Assembly (NCBI RefSeq): GCF_003096655.1
Contig: NZ_QEKQ01000010.1
Coordinates: 62,001-126,000, forward strand
Reading direction: 5' to 3'
DNA from: Tamilnaduibacter salinus
GTDB lineage: Bacteria > Pseudomonadota > Gammaproteobacteria > Pseudomonadales > Oleiphilaceae
DNA: 64,000 nt
The notes beneath the pieces are model-generated. The model was not told where the DNA came from. It did not search any database and saw only the letters and a list, made by a program, of their open reading frames with translations. Positions 35,931 to 44,792 of this stretch are shown one piece after another. Numbering within the stretch: position 1 is the stretch's first letter; each line of letters begins with the position of its first letter. The position numbers and the translations under genes are program-made.

Positions 35931-36938
35931 CTACTGATCCTGCTGCCGATAGGCCAGCGGGCTCAGCCCCGTCCAGTGCTTGAACGCCCGCGAAAACGCC
36001 CCCGGCTCGGCAAAGCCTAACTCCGATGAAATCTCCGCTATGCTCAGGTTCTGGCGCGTTAGCATGATCACCGCCTGATCCCGGCGCAGGTTGTCCTTGA
36101 TCTGTTGGTAGGCGCTGCCCTCCGACTTGAGCTTTCGGCTGACCGTGTAGGGCGTCATGTGCAACTGATCCGCCACCCAGTCCAGTTTCGGCAGGCGGGA
36201 TCCCTCGCAGGACTCCAGCAGACGGCGCACCCGGGTCGTGAGACTGTCGTCATCGACCGTCCAGATCATCAGGTCCCGTGGCGAGCTCAGGATGAACTCA
36301 TCCAGTTCCTCCGGTGTGCGCACCACCGGCATGGTCAGGTATTTCTTGCTGAAGAACAGGCTGTTGCGTTCCCGGTCAAAATGGCACTGGCAGGGGAACA
36401 CGAAGCGGTATTCGTCGAAATGACCTGGCAGTGAATGCTCGAATGTGGCGTAACTGAGAACGATCTTTCGGCCGATCAGCCACCCCACCAGCCGATGCCA
36501 GACCATGAGCAGCCACTCCATTAGAAACTGGTCCGGGTCCAGTTCCGGGTGGTGATGAGTCATACTCAACTGAGCTTCCTCACCATCCAGGTTCAGCGAA
36601 ATCTCAATGTCGTCCGAAAACAGACGGTAGCAGCGAATGCTTTGACGCAGCACCTCTTCGAGATTGGCACTGTGAACCACCAGCGAGCCCATCAGGTGAA
36701 AGTGTCCGATCCGGCAGGGGTGGGTGGTACGGCCCATAAACTCGTCGTCCAGCTCTCGCCAGACCAGCCGGAACAGGCGGACGAACTGATCGGTGGGAAT
36801 GCGGGCCCGGGGTTCGCGAATCAGGTCCGGGTCGATACCCACGCTGCGCAGCAACCCATCCTGCCTGCCTTTCGCCTGCTCCAGACCGCGCAGGGCCGCC
36901 CGGGCATAGTGGGACGAAAAGGTCAGATTCGCCATCAT
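35931..36938 (-). CDS. AraC-family regulator (arabinose-binding-like N-domain type)
   Basis: About 335 residues, of the longer AraC subgroup (OruR/ArgR-like) with a 200-residue N-terminal sensory domain. The C-terminal double helix-turn-helix is clear: VADQLHMTPYTVSRKLKSEG and ISSELGFAEPGAFSRAFKHW followed by TGLSPLAYR. The start is taken at ATG 36938; a second ATG follows immediately, and an upstream TTG (36986) is unlikely. It stands between the SDR operon and the divergent acyl-CoA synthetase, both of which have the shared motif upstream. So it is the probable regulator of this acyl-CoA regulon. Confidence 0.87.
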   Translation of the reverse strand: MMANLTFSSHYARAALRGLEQAKGRQDGLLRSVGIDPDLIREPRARIPTDQFVRLFRLVWRELDDEFMGRTTHPCRIGHFHLMGSLVVHSANLEEVLRQSIRCYRLFSDDIEISLNLDGEEAQLSMTHHHPELDPDQFLMEWLLMVWHRLVGWLIGRKIVLSYATFEHSLPGHFDEYRFVFPCQCHFDRERNSLFFSKKYLTMPVVRTPEELDEFILSSPRDLMIWTVDDDSLTTRVRRLLESCEGSRLPKLDWVADQLHMTPYTVSRKLKSEGSAYQQIKDNLRRDQAVIMLTRQNLSIAEISSELGFAEPGAFSRAFKHWTGLSPLAYRQQDQ

Positions 36939-36980
36939 CAAGGCGTCTTTCGGTGACTCGTACGAGCTGCGCGCAAAACT

Positions 36981-37010
36981 TGTCAAGTTATCTGCCCGAT
37001 CCTGTCATTC
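36981..37010 (+). promoter_or_regulatory. AraC-type operator candidate, divergent promoter region
   Basis: Second copy of the motif at 32602-32631, with core CTGCCCGATC and TGTCA repeats at 36981 and 37003 (22 bp apart). It overlaps AACTTGTCAAGTT (36977-36989), an imperfect palindrome. It lies about 70 bases before the acyl-CoA synthetase start and 43 bases before the AraC start. Confidence 0.6.
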
Positions 37011-37078
37011 TGTTCCCATCGCCGGATGCCTAACCTGACTCCAGCAACCTCGGATCAACAAGAACAAGGAGATTCAGT

Positions 37079-38734
37079 ATGGGCAAAACCAGTTACGATG
37101 CATTCGCTGAGACGTTCTCAATCGACCAGATATTACAGGAGTTCCGGGGCGATTTTAACGACGGCCTGAATGTCTGCGAAGAGATATGCGACCGCCACGC
37201 GCAGGACCCCGAGCGGGTTGGGCTGCGCTATGAGCGGGCCGACGGTACCGCGGGTGACATCACCTTTGCCGACCTGCAGAAAGAGGCCGCCCGGTTCGCC
37301 GGTTTCCTCGACTCACAAGGCATTGGCCGGGGCGACCGGGTGGCCTGCCTGCTGCCGCGCACGCCAGAACTGCTGATCTGTGTACTGGGAACGCTGCGCG
37401 TCGGCGCTGTTTACCAGCCCCTGTTTACCGCCTTTGGCTCCGGGGCCATCGAATATCGGCTTCAGAAGGCGCAAACAAAGCTGATTGTCACCAACCCGGA
37501 GCAGTGTCCCAAACTGGCCGACGTCAAAGGACTCCCGAAAACCATGCTGGTCGCCGACGGGCGCAATGCGGTGGATGGCGAGCCGGACTTTCTGTTCGGG
37601 GAGGAAATGGCCAGACAGGCCGATACCTTCGAACCGGTGAGGCTCGGCCCGGAGGAACCCGCCCTGCAGATGTTCACCTCCGGCACCACCGGAAAATCCA
37701 AGGGGGTGTCGGTACCGGTCCGCGCGCTGCCGGCGTTCTGGATGTACATGCGCTACGCCGTGGGGCTGCGCCAGTCCGATAATTTCTGGAACGTGGCCGA
37801 CCCGGGCTGGGCCTACGGACTGTATTACGCCATCATCGGGCCGCTGCTGCTGGGCTGCACCACCCACTTCAACGAAGCCGGCTTCACCGCGGAAAACACC
37901 TTCGAATTCCTCCGCAAATACCGCATCACCAACCTGGCCGCGGCGCCCACCGCCTACCGGCTACTGAAGGCCAACGAGAGCCTGCTCAAGGATTACCCGG
38001 AAATCAACCTGCGTGTGGCAAGCAGCGCTGGCGAGCCACTGAATCCGGAAGTCATCGACTGGGTGAAACGGGCGCTCGACTGTGTCGTCTGCGACCAGTA
38101 TGGCCAGACCGAAACCGGCATGACCTCCGCCAACTTCCACGAACTTGACCACCCCCATCGTGACGCCAGCATGGGCTATCAGATTCCCGGTTACCGGCTG
38201 GTGGCGCTGGATGCCAATGGCAACGAAGTGGCTCCGGGCGGCACCGGCGAGCTGGCGGTGGATCGGGAGCAGTCACCACTGTTCTTCTTCCAGGGCTACA
38301 CCTGGAACGAAAAAGACCCGTTCCGCGGTAAGTACTATCTGACCGGTGACGTGGTCGTGAGTAATGGCAACGGCTCCCACTCCTACACCGGTCGGGATGA
38401 CGATCTCATCACCTCGGCCGGTTACCGCATCGGCCCGGCAGAAGTGGAAAGCTCCCTGCTGGAGCACGAAGCCGTGGTCGAGAGCGCGGTGGTGGGCAAG
38501 CCGGATGAAAAACGCGGCACCATCGTGAAAGCGTATGTCGTCACCCGGCCCGATTTCGATGGCGTGGAGGACCTGGCCGAGAAGCTGAAACACCACGTGC
38601 GAACCCGGCTCTCGAGTCACGCCTACCCGAGGGAGGTCGAGTTCGTCACCGAGTTGCCGAAAACCTCCAGCGGCAAGATCCAGCGCTTCGTACTGCGTCA
38701 GCAGGCGGCCGAAGAGGTCAGGGAAACCGCCTGA
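37079..38734 (+). CDS. AMP-binding acyl-CoA synthetase
   Basis: 551 residues of the ANL adenylating superfamily. The P-loop-like motif is FTSGTTGKSKGV. Further motifs are DQYGQTETG and YLTGDVVV, and KTSSGKIQR supplies the C-terminal catalytic lysine. Similarity is to acetyl-/propionyl-CoA-synthetase-like and medium-chain acyl-CoA synthetases, without the long N-terminus of true Acs. It would activate a free short or branched carboxylic acid for the neighbouring beta-oxidation genes. AAGGAG precedes the ATG. Likely controlled by the divergent AraC protein through the operator at 36981. Confidence 0.9.
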   Translation: MGKTSYDAFAETFSIDQILQEFRGDFNDGLNVCEEICDRHAQDPERVGLRYERADGTAGDITFADLQKEAARFAGFLDSQGIGRGDRVACLLPRTPELLICVLGTLRVGAVYQPLFTAFGSGAIEYRLQKAQTKLIVTNPEQCPKLADVKGLPKTMLVADGRNAVDGEPDFLFGEEMARQADTFEPVRLGPEEPALQMFTSGTTGKSKGVSVPVRALPAFWMYMRYAVGLRQSDNFWNVADPGWAYGLYYAIIGPLLLGCTTHFNEAGFTAENTFEFLRKYRITNLAAAPTAYRLLKANESLLKDYPEINLRVASSAGEPLNPEVIDWVKRALDCVVCDQYGQTETGMTSANFHELDHPHRDASMGYQIPGYRLVALDANGNEVAPGGTGELAVDREQSPLFFFQGYTWNEKDPFRGKYYLTGDVVVSNGNGSHSYTGRDDDLITSAGYRIGPAEVESSLLEHEAVVESAVVGKPDEKRGTIVKAYVVTRPDFDGVEDLAEKLKHHVRTRLSSHAYPREVEFVTELPKTSSGKIQRFVLRQQAAEEVRETA

Positions 38735-38792
38735 CCCACTAGGGACGTGCTGATCAATTCCCTAGGAGTCTGGTTCATTCGCTGATTGACTA

Positions 38793-38887
38793 AGCCCGTG
38801 AAAGGTCTGAAAGCACGGCGCGATGGCGACGGTTTGGTGGTTCCAGATCGAGTCAGCGCAACGCGGCGATCAGACCTTTCAGGGGCT
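38793..38887. repeat. inverted-repeat element in an intergenic region
   Basis: The 244-base gap 38735-38978 holds no supported gene. It contains an 18-bp inverted repeat with one mismatch, AGCCCGTGAAAGGTCTGA (38793-38810), paired with 38870-38887. The centre is 59 bases. It could be a large hairpin terminator, a REP-like element or the end of a lost insertion sequence. A TAGGAGTCTG sequence at 38763-38772 resembles the tip of the MITE-like elements but has no partner end. Confidence 0.5.
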
Positions 38888-38978
38888 CCCGAAGGCCGCG
38901 CCGTACGAAGCCGTTGGCGGTGTTGCGACTCTTGGCAAGGGCTATCCGAATGCGGCCCGGACCATTCCCGGCCCACCG

Positions 38979-39866
38979 TCACTCCGGCCTGTAGAGCCTT
39001 AGAATGCTGGAGAAATCCAGATCCGCGTTTCCCTGCCCCGCATGCAGCTGGTACAGATTACGGGCCAGAGCACCGACCGGAATCGCGGACTGCTGCTTGA
39101 CGGCATTGTCGTACGCCAGCCCCAAATCCTTGGTCATGAGCTTCACCAAAAAGCCCCCCTCATAATCGCGGGATGCAGGCACACCATCCATCACGCCCGG
39201 CCAGGGGTTGTAAACGTTCAGCGCCCAATTACCGCCAGAGCTCTGTTTGATGATCTCTGACAGCACAGCCGGATCCAGACCATTGTCAGCGCCCAAGGCC
39301 AGGGCTTCGCTGGTACCCGCCATGAGGATGGCCAACAGCATGTTATTGCAGATCTTCGCCACCTGCCCGGCGCCATGGGGGCCAGCCAGGAAGACATTCC
39401 TGGCCATCGGCTCAAGAATCGGCCTGGCCTTGGTGAAAGTGGCCTCATCACCGCCACAGATGAACGTCAGTGAACCCGCTTTGGCACCGCCCACACCACC
39501 AGAGACCGGGGCGTCGATAAAAGCCAGCCCTTTTTCGGTGGCGACCTCAGCCACGCCACGGGCCGTTTCCGGCGCGATCGTGGAACAATCAATGACCAGC
39601 GTTCCAGCCGGTAGCGAATCCAGCAGTTCACCCTCGCCCAGATAGACGGTCTCCACATGCTCCCCGGCGGGCAGCATGGTGATGACGCAGTCGACACCAT
39701 CGGCCGCCGCCTTTGCCGTCTCCGCGCTGCCGGCCCCATCAGCCACCAGAGTCTCCATGGCCGGTCCGGACAGATCGAATACGGTGACGTCATGGCCCGC
39801 TCTGAGCAGATTGCGGGCCATCGGGCCACCCATGTTCCCCAGCCCGATAAAAGCAATCGTGGCCAT
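38979..39866 (-). CDS. mmsB: 3-hydroxyisobutyrate dehydrogenase
   Basis: 295 residues of the beta-hydroxyacid dehydrogenase family. Cofactor motif IAFIGLGNMGGPMARNL at the N-terminus, substrate motif DAPVSGGVGGAKAGSLTF near residue 120, and the catalytic lysine in GAGQVAKICNNMLL. It oxidises 3-hydroxyisobutyrate to methylmalonate semialdehyde with NAD+, the step feeding MmsA. AGGAGG lies 6 bases before the ATG at 39866, preferred over the upstream ATG at 39890. Last gene of the mms operon; it follows the hydrolase gene after 20 bases. Confidence 0.94.
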   Translation of the reverse strand: MATIAFIGLGNMGGPMARNLLRAGHDVTVFDLSGPAMETLVADGAGSAETAKAAADGVDCVITMLPAGEHVETVYLGEGELLDSLPAGTLVIDCSTIAPETARGVAEVATEKGLAFIDAPVSGGVGGAKAGSLTFICGGDEATFTKARPILEPMARNVFLAGPHGAGQVAKICNNMLLAILMAGTSEALALGADNGLDPAVLSEIIKQSSGGNWALNVYNPWPGVMDGVPASRDYEGGFLVKLMTKDLGLAYDNAVKQQSAIPVGALARNLYQLHAGQGNADLDFSSILRLYRPE

Positions 39867-39886
39867 ATCACGCCTCCTTGTTGTTG

Positions 39887-40960
39887 TCATTGTCGAAAAA
39901 AGGCATCAATCCACTCGCTATCCATGCTCGCCAGCGAGGGATAGCGCCATCGGGGTTGCCCATCCTTTTCGATCAGCAGTGCTCGCACACCCTCTGCAAA
40001 CTCCCCCTTCGTCAGGCAGTTGCACGACAAAACCAACTCGCTATCCAGAACCTGCGCAAGACTGTCGAGTCGGCTCTGGTGATAGTGACGCCATGTCAAT
40101 GCCAGGGAGGTGGGAGAAGCGCCACCCAACCCTCTGGCGGACCGGCCCAGCCAGTCATCACGACTACCGAGCTCCGCTAACTGATGCGCTGCCTGCTCAA
40201 CGGTCTCGGTGTCGACCGCTCGGTTGATCTCATCAAAGTGCGTCCGTACCGCAGACTCAGGCATGGCCTCGGTACTGCGGCACTCGAACTGACGCAGCGT
40301 GCTGCCAACCACATGGTGCGCCGGCTGGCGCTGCCATTCCGCCCCGACCAGAGCGTCGATGACGCCGGGTTTGAGATCATGCCGGATAAACCGGTCAGCG
40401 ATGCCGGCAAACAGTGCGTCCGGGCCGTTGATGCGGGCGCCAGTCAACCCCAGAAACAGGCCGACATCACCCGGCATGCGATTGAGAAACCAGCCCGCGC
40501 CGACATCCGGATACAGGCCAATGCTCACCTCGGGCATCGCAAGCGTCGAGTGCTCAGTCACCACACGGTGGGAGGCCCCCACCATCAGGCCGATTCCCCC
40601 GCCCATGACGATGCCGTTGCCCCAGCACACAATCGGCTTGGGGAAGGTGTGAATCTCATAGTCGAGCTGGTACTCCTCGGTAAAGAACCGCTCACCCTCA
40701 ATGGCACTGCGAGCCTCAGTCATGCTCCGGTAGAGAGCCACGATGTCTCCGCCGGCACAGAAAGCCTTGTCGCCACTGGCCTCCAACCATACCGCCCTGA
40801 TGCCGGGGTCACTGGCCCAATGTTGCAGCTGGGACCGAAGTCGCCTGATCATTTCCAGAGACAGCGAGTTGAGGCTGCGTGGTGCATTCAGTCGCGCGAC
40901 GCCGATGCTGGCGTCACCCGTGCTTTTCCACTCCTCAAAAACAATGGGTTGATCGCTCAT
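39887..40960 (-). CDS. 3-hydroxyisobutyryl-CoA hydrolase
   Basis: 357 residues, the longer crotonase-fold ECH_2/HIBCH type. Typical segments are KAFCAGGDIVALY, MGGGIGLMVGASHRVVTEHS, and LAMPEVSIGLYPDVGAGWFL with the catalytic Glu/Asp positions of HIBYL-CoA hydrolases. It releases free 3-hydroxyisobutyrate from its CoA ester, the valine-specific step that precedes MmsB. It lies between the enoyl-CoA hydratase and mmsB on the same strand with short gaps, so it is part of one operon. Confidence 0.92.
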   Translation of the reverse strand: MSDQPIVFEEWKSTGDASIGVARLNAPRSLNSLSLEMIRRLRSQLQHWASDPGIRAVWLEASGDKAFCAGGDIVALYRSMTEARSAIEGERFFTEEYQLDYEIHTFPKPIVCWGNGIVMGGGIGLMVGASHRVVTEHSTLAMPEVSIGLYPDVGAGWFLNRMPGDVGLFLGLTGARINGPDALFAGIADRFIRHDLKPGVIDALVGAEWQRQPAHHVVGSTLRQFECRSTEAMPESAVRTHFDEINRAVDTETVEQAAHQLAELGSRDDWLGRSARGLGGASPTSLALTWRHYHQSRLDSLAQVLDSELVLSCNCLTKGEFAEGVRALLIEKDGQPRWRYPSLASMDSEWIDAFFRQ

Positions 40961-40975
40961 ACAATCACTCGTTGA

Positions 40976-41755
40976 TCAGCGGTTTTTCCACTCAGGCCGG
41001 CGCTTTTCCAGAAAGGCATTAACGCCCTCGCGCTGGTCCTCCGTACTGAACAGCTCCACGAACAACTCCCGCTCCATACGCCAGCCATCACTGTGACTTC
41101 GCCCCTCCCGGGCGCTCATCACCAGACGCTTGCACCGGGAGATGGCCGAAGGGCTTTGCCCACAGGCTCCTTCCGCCAGCGCCAGTGCTTTCTGAAGGCT
41201 TTCGCCTTTCGGCACAATTTCTTCCACCAGGCCAATCGCCAGCGCCTTATCGGCTTTCACTCGTTCACCGCAGAGGATCAGGCGCTTTGCCCAGCCTTCC
41301 CCCACAAGCCAAGGCAGGTTCTGTGTGCCACCGGCACAGGGCAGCAGACCGACGCCGGGTTCCGGCAACGCCATTTGGGCGTGCTCCTCGGCAATGCGGA
41401 TATCACAGGCCAGCGCACATTCCAGGCCACCCCCCATGGCGTAACCATTCACCGCGGCAATGGCGACGCCTCGAAAATTCACCAGGGTCTCAAAGGCACG
41501 CCCAAACAACTGAGCCATGTGACTGGCATTACCAACATCACCGTCGGCAAAGGCGTTCAGGTCGGCACCGGCGGAGAAGAACTTGTGACCCTCTCCTGTC
41601 ACCACCAGCGCGTAGACATCGCGATCCTCATTGAGTCTCTCGACGATGTCTGTCAGTTCCTTCAGAGAGTCCGCCGTCCAGGTGTTCGCCGGCGGGTTGG
41701 CGATCGTCAGGATGGCGATATGGTTCTGTTTTTCCAGCTTGAGCAGGCCACTCAT
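40976..41755 (-). CDS. enoyl-CoA hydratase
   Basis: 259 residues, standard crotonase. The oxyanion-hole sequences are FFSAGADLNAFADGD and YAMGGGLECALACDIRIAEE. ALPEPGVGLLPCAGGTQNL carries the catalytic glutamates, with one at the EPGVGLLP position. In this operon it would hydrate methacrylyl-CoA to 3-hydroxyisobutyryl-CoA. It could also serve tiglyl-CoA hydration for the SDR/thiolase operon, which has no hydratase of its own (inference). 15 bases separate it from the hydrolase gene. Confidence 0.92.
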   Translation of the reverse strand: MSGLLKLEKQNHIAILTIANPPANTWTADSLKELTDIVERLNEDRDVYALVVTGEGHKFFSAGADLNAFADGDVGNASHMAQLFGRAFETLVNFRGVAIAAVNGYAMGGGLECALACDIRIAEEHAQMALPEPGVGLLPCAGGTQNLPWLVGEGWAKRLILCGERVKADKALAIGLVEEIVPKGESLQKALALAEGACGQSPSAISRCKRLVMSAREGRSHSDGWRMERELFVELFSTEDQREGVNAFLEKRRPEWKNR

Positions 41756-41780
41756 TCTGTCTTCCCCTCGTGGTTATTGA

Positions 41781-43274
41781 TTACCGAAGCTGAATGGAAA
41801 AATTGGCGTCAGAACGGCTGGCTTCGGTGGAGAACCAGCGGGAGGTCACTGTCTTGGTCTCCGTATAGAAGCGCACCGCCTGCTTGCCATAGGCATGCTG
41901 ATCACCGTAGAAAGAGCCTTTCCAACCGGTGAACGAAAAGAACGGCAGAGGCACCGGAATGGGGACATTCACGCCCACCTGTCCCACCTCAATGTCGTGC
42001 TGGAAGCGCCGGGCCACGCCACCATGGTTGGTGAAAATGGCGGTCCCGTTACCGTAGGGGCTGTTATTGATCAGCTCGATGGCATCCCCAAGGCTGTCTG
42101 CGTTCATGCAGGACAGAACGGGGCCAAACACCTCTTCGCGGTAGATGTCCATGTCCGGAGTCACGTCACCAAACAGCGTCGGGCCGACCCAGTGCCCCTC
42201 CGGCAGGCCGTCTACCGTGCAGCCACGTCCATCCAGCAACAGCGTCGCCCCCTGGGATTCACCGGTGGCAATCAGGGATTCAACCCGCTCCCTGGCCTTC
42301 GCGCTGATGAGTGGTCCGTAACTGGCTCCCGGATCATTCCACGCCCCGGGGCGGACCGTCGCCATGGCGTCTTTAAGTTCCGGAATCCACTGCTGGGCCG
42401 CTCCCACGAACACGGCAACGGAAATGGCCATACAGCGCTGGCCGGCCGCACCAACAGAGGCACCCACCAGCGCGTTAAGGACCTGCTGTTTGTCGGCGTC
42501 GGGCATGATCACCATGTGATTTTTCGCCCCGGCAAAACTCTGCACCCGTTTCATATGGCGGGTCCCGGTCTCGTAGATGTACTGGCCAACGGGCACCGAA
42601 CCGACAAATGAAATAGCACGGATGGACGGATCGGTCAGCAGTGTGTCCACCTGCTCCCTGGCGCCATGCACCACCTGCAACACCCCCTTGGGCGCACCGG
42701 CCTGATCGAACAGTTCCGCCAGGCGCATCGGCGTCAGCGGGTCCTGTTCGGACGGCTTGAGTACAAACGTGTTCCCGCAGGCAATGGCCATCGGGAACAT
42801 CCACAGCGGGATCATGGCCGGGAAATTGAACGGCGTGATGCCAGCACACACGCCCAGTGGCTGGGTCCAGGAATGGGTATCCACGTCCCGGGCCACGTTT
42901 TCGACAGTCTCGCCCATCATCAGCGTGGCCACGTTGGCGGCATGCTCGACCACTTCAATACCGCGCCAGACATCGCCCCTGGCATCCTCAAACGTCTTCC
43001 CGGTCTCCTGCGACAAGGTCTCGGCAATCTCCTCGTGGTGGGACTTGAGCAGGGCCTGATAACGCATCATCACCCGGGCGCGCTCGGAAACCGGTGTTTC
43101 CTTCCAGCTCTTGAAGACCTCACCGGCGTTATCAATCGCTTGGCGCATTTCGTCCGATGTCGCGCACGGCACCTGGGCAATGACGTCATTCGTCGCGGGG
43201 TTGGTGACATCCATCCATTTGGAACTGCAGCTCTGGACAAACTCACCGGCAATGAACTGGAGCACTGTAGACAT
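41781..43274 (-). CDS. mmsA: methylmalonate-semialdehyde dehydrogenase (CoA-acylating)
   Basis: About 497 residues of the aldehyde dehydrogenase superfamily. The MmsA-specific region [15 protein letters not shown] is present, and the catalytic Cys is in [31 protein letters not shown] and the C-terminal [18 protein letters not shown] are also characteristic. It converts methylmalonate semialdehyde plus CoA and NAD+ to propionyl-CoA and CO2/bicarbonate. I choose the ATG at 43274 because AGGGA lies 9 bases upstream; the ATG at 43283 sits directly against that ribosome site. First gene of the operon, divergent from an MmsR-like regulator. Confidence 0.95.
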   Translation of the reverse strand: MSTVLQFIAGEFVQSCSSKWMDVTNPATNDVIAQVPCATSDEMRQAIDNAGEVFKSWKETPVSERARVMMRYQALLKSHHEEIAETLSQETGKTFEDARGDVWRGIEVVEHAANVATLMMGETVENVARDVDTHSWTQPLGVCAGITPFNFPAMIPLWMFPMAIACGNTFVLKPSEQDPLTPMRLAELFDQAGAPKGVLQVVHGAREQVDTLLTDPSIRAISFVGSVPVGQYIYETGTRHMKRVQSFAGAKNHMVIMPDADKQQVLNALVGASVGAAGQRCMAISVAVFVGAAQQWIPELKDAMATVRPGAWNDPGASYGPLISAKARERVESLIATGESQGATLLLDGRGCTVDGLPEGHWVGPTLFGDVTPDMDIYREEVFGPVLSCMNADSLGDAIELINNSPYGNGTAIFTNHGGVARRFQHDIEVGQVGVNVPIPVPLPFFSFTGWKGSFYGDQHAYGKQAVRFYTETKTVTSRWFSTEASRSDANFSIQLR

Positions 43275-43402
43275 GGTATCCATTCCCTGTTTGTTGTTGT
43301 GCGGGCATACCTCGCCGGCACCATCCGATGGAGGGCTGGCGATTCTGTAAAAAAGGCTATCACGCCGCTTTCAACAGGGTGATTGACTAACTTTCGTCCG
43401 TG

Positions 43403-44320
43403 ATGGATTATTTTTCGATGAACGAGCCACACCCCAACGTCCAGACACCCCGAACCTCACAATGGCCGGTTCCGGCGGACAGCGTGCGCTATGTCGTTCC
43501 TGAGCCAATCGTGCGGAGCCTGGCACGCCACCCGTTGACTCAGGAGCTGTACCCCCTGGCGTTCGGCCATTACCGAAAGGCCGCCGGGCACCACATGCAT
43601 CGGGACTACCACCCTGATAATCTTTTGATCTACTGCACGGACGGCAAAGCCTTCCTGAACGTTGCCGGTGAGCCGTACACCATTGAGGAGGGCGACCTTC
43701 TTTTACTGCCGGCCGGTGCAAGCCACCGCTATACCGCGGACCCGGACACCCCCTGGACGATCCACTGGGTGCATTACACCGGGCCACAGGCCGAGGCGTT
43801 TGGTCACTACATGGGGTTTGACGACACCACCCGCGTTCGCAGGATCGGGCACCAGCCAAGACTGCTTGTTGACTTCAATGGCCTGCTTTCAGTCCGCGAG
43901 ACCGGGTTTCGCACTCGTGGCCTGATTCACGCCAGTAACCGACTGCGTCAGCTGATCGCATCCATACCGCTGATCGCCGACGAAACCGGCCAGGCCCGCC
44001 ATGCCGAACTGGACGCTCTGCACCATTACATGCGGGATAATCTGGAGCGGAGGCTGACCCTGGGCCAGTTGGCCGAACTGTCCGGCCTTTCTCCAGCGCA
44101 CTTTGCCACCCGATACCGGGAGCAGACCGGCACGTCGCCCATCCAGCACTTCCTGCACCTGAAGGTGGAGCGAGCCTGCCAGCTACTGGACACCACCAGC
44201 CAAAGCTTTGCCGACATCAGCCGGCAACTGGGGTATGACGACGCTTACTATTTCTCGCGGCTGTTCAAGAAAATCATGGGCAAATCACCCAGTGATTATC
44301 GATATACCGCCCGGCACTGA
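43403..44320 (+). CDS. AraC-family regulator, MmsR-like
   Basis: About 305 residues. The N-terminal cupin-like sensor domain (AAGHHMHRDYHPDNLLIYC, EGDLLLLPAGASHRYTAD, WTIHWVHYTG) is followed by the double helix-turn-helix (TLGQLAELSGLSPAHFATRY, then ADISRQLGYDDAYYFSRLFK). The genomic position, divergent from mmsA, is that of Pseudomonas MmsR, the activator responding to valine or 3-hydroxyisobutyrate. Start codons at 43400 (GTG), 43403 and 43418 (ATG) cannot be separated by ribosome sites. The intergenic region (43275-43402) lacks the motif found at 32602/36981, so the two regulons differ. Confidence 0.85.
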   Translation: MDYFSMNEPHPNVQTPRTSQWPVPADSVRYVVPEPIVRSLARHPLTQELYPLAFGHYRKAAGHHMHRDYHPDNLLIYCTDGKAFLNVAGEPYTIEEGDLLLLPAGASHRYTADPDTPWTIHWVHYTGPQAEAFGHYMGFDDTTRVRRIGHQPRLLVDFNGLLSVRETGFRTRGLIHASNRLRQLIASIPLIADETGQARHAELDALHHYMRDNLERRLTLGQLAELSGLSPAHFATRYREQTGTSPIQHFLHLKVERACQLLDTTSQSFADISRQLGYDDAYYFSRLFKKIMGKSPSDYRYTARH

Positions 44321-44422
44321 ATCGAAGTGGCGTGGTCTCAGCCCTCCAGGGCCTCGACTGGCTTCAGTGCTGGTGCGGGAAACCGCGTCCGGTCTGCTTC
44401 ACAGCATTCTCTCACCGCCGGC

Positions 44423-44689
44423 TCACAATCGCGCCGTCGTCGGCCCAAGGGCGTTGTAGAACACGATCGTCCTGCTGTCTTGAATGCTCGACCTGGATGA
44501 GCCGAGAACATCCTCAATCAGGCGCTCATCCAGGTGCCTGTTGAGTTGGCGAGTTTGTCGAGCCCACTGGCGTTGCTGGTACACCGCCTCACGATGCCGG
44601 CGGCTGAAATGGCCCCAGGCCGCGAGCCGAGCCCGGATCTGGCTCATCAGCCCGGCGGGCATATGCGTTGTCTGGCTCATACCGGTCAT
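44423..44689 (-). CDS. DUF1127-domain small protein
   Basis: 88 residues, basic. The DUF1127-like part is ARQTRQLNRHLDERLIEDVL followed by GSSRSSIQD. The start at 44689 (second ATG in ATGATCATG) is chosen because GAGGGAGG lies about 7 bases upstream. It is divergent from a LysR gene (start 44793). Function unknown; see the parallel pair at 10.5-11.8 kb. Confidence 0.65.
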   Translation of the reverse strand: MTGMSQTTHMPAGLMSQIRARLAAWGHFSRRHREAVYQQRQWARQTRQLNRHLDERLIEDVLGSSRSSIQDSRTIVFYNALGPTTARL

Positions 44690-44792
44690 GATCATTCCTC
44701 CCTCTGTTTCGGATACCATGCCCGGCACTGATTGATTAGACAAACGAGAAGATCCGGTTCATCCTATGAGGAAATCTCAAAGGTAATCGGTT

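Noticed and set aside
38763-38772. TAGGAGTCTG as a further MITE end
   Set aside because: Only ten bases match, the following sequence differs from the terminal repeat, and no partner end was found.
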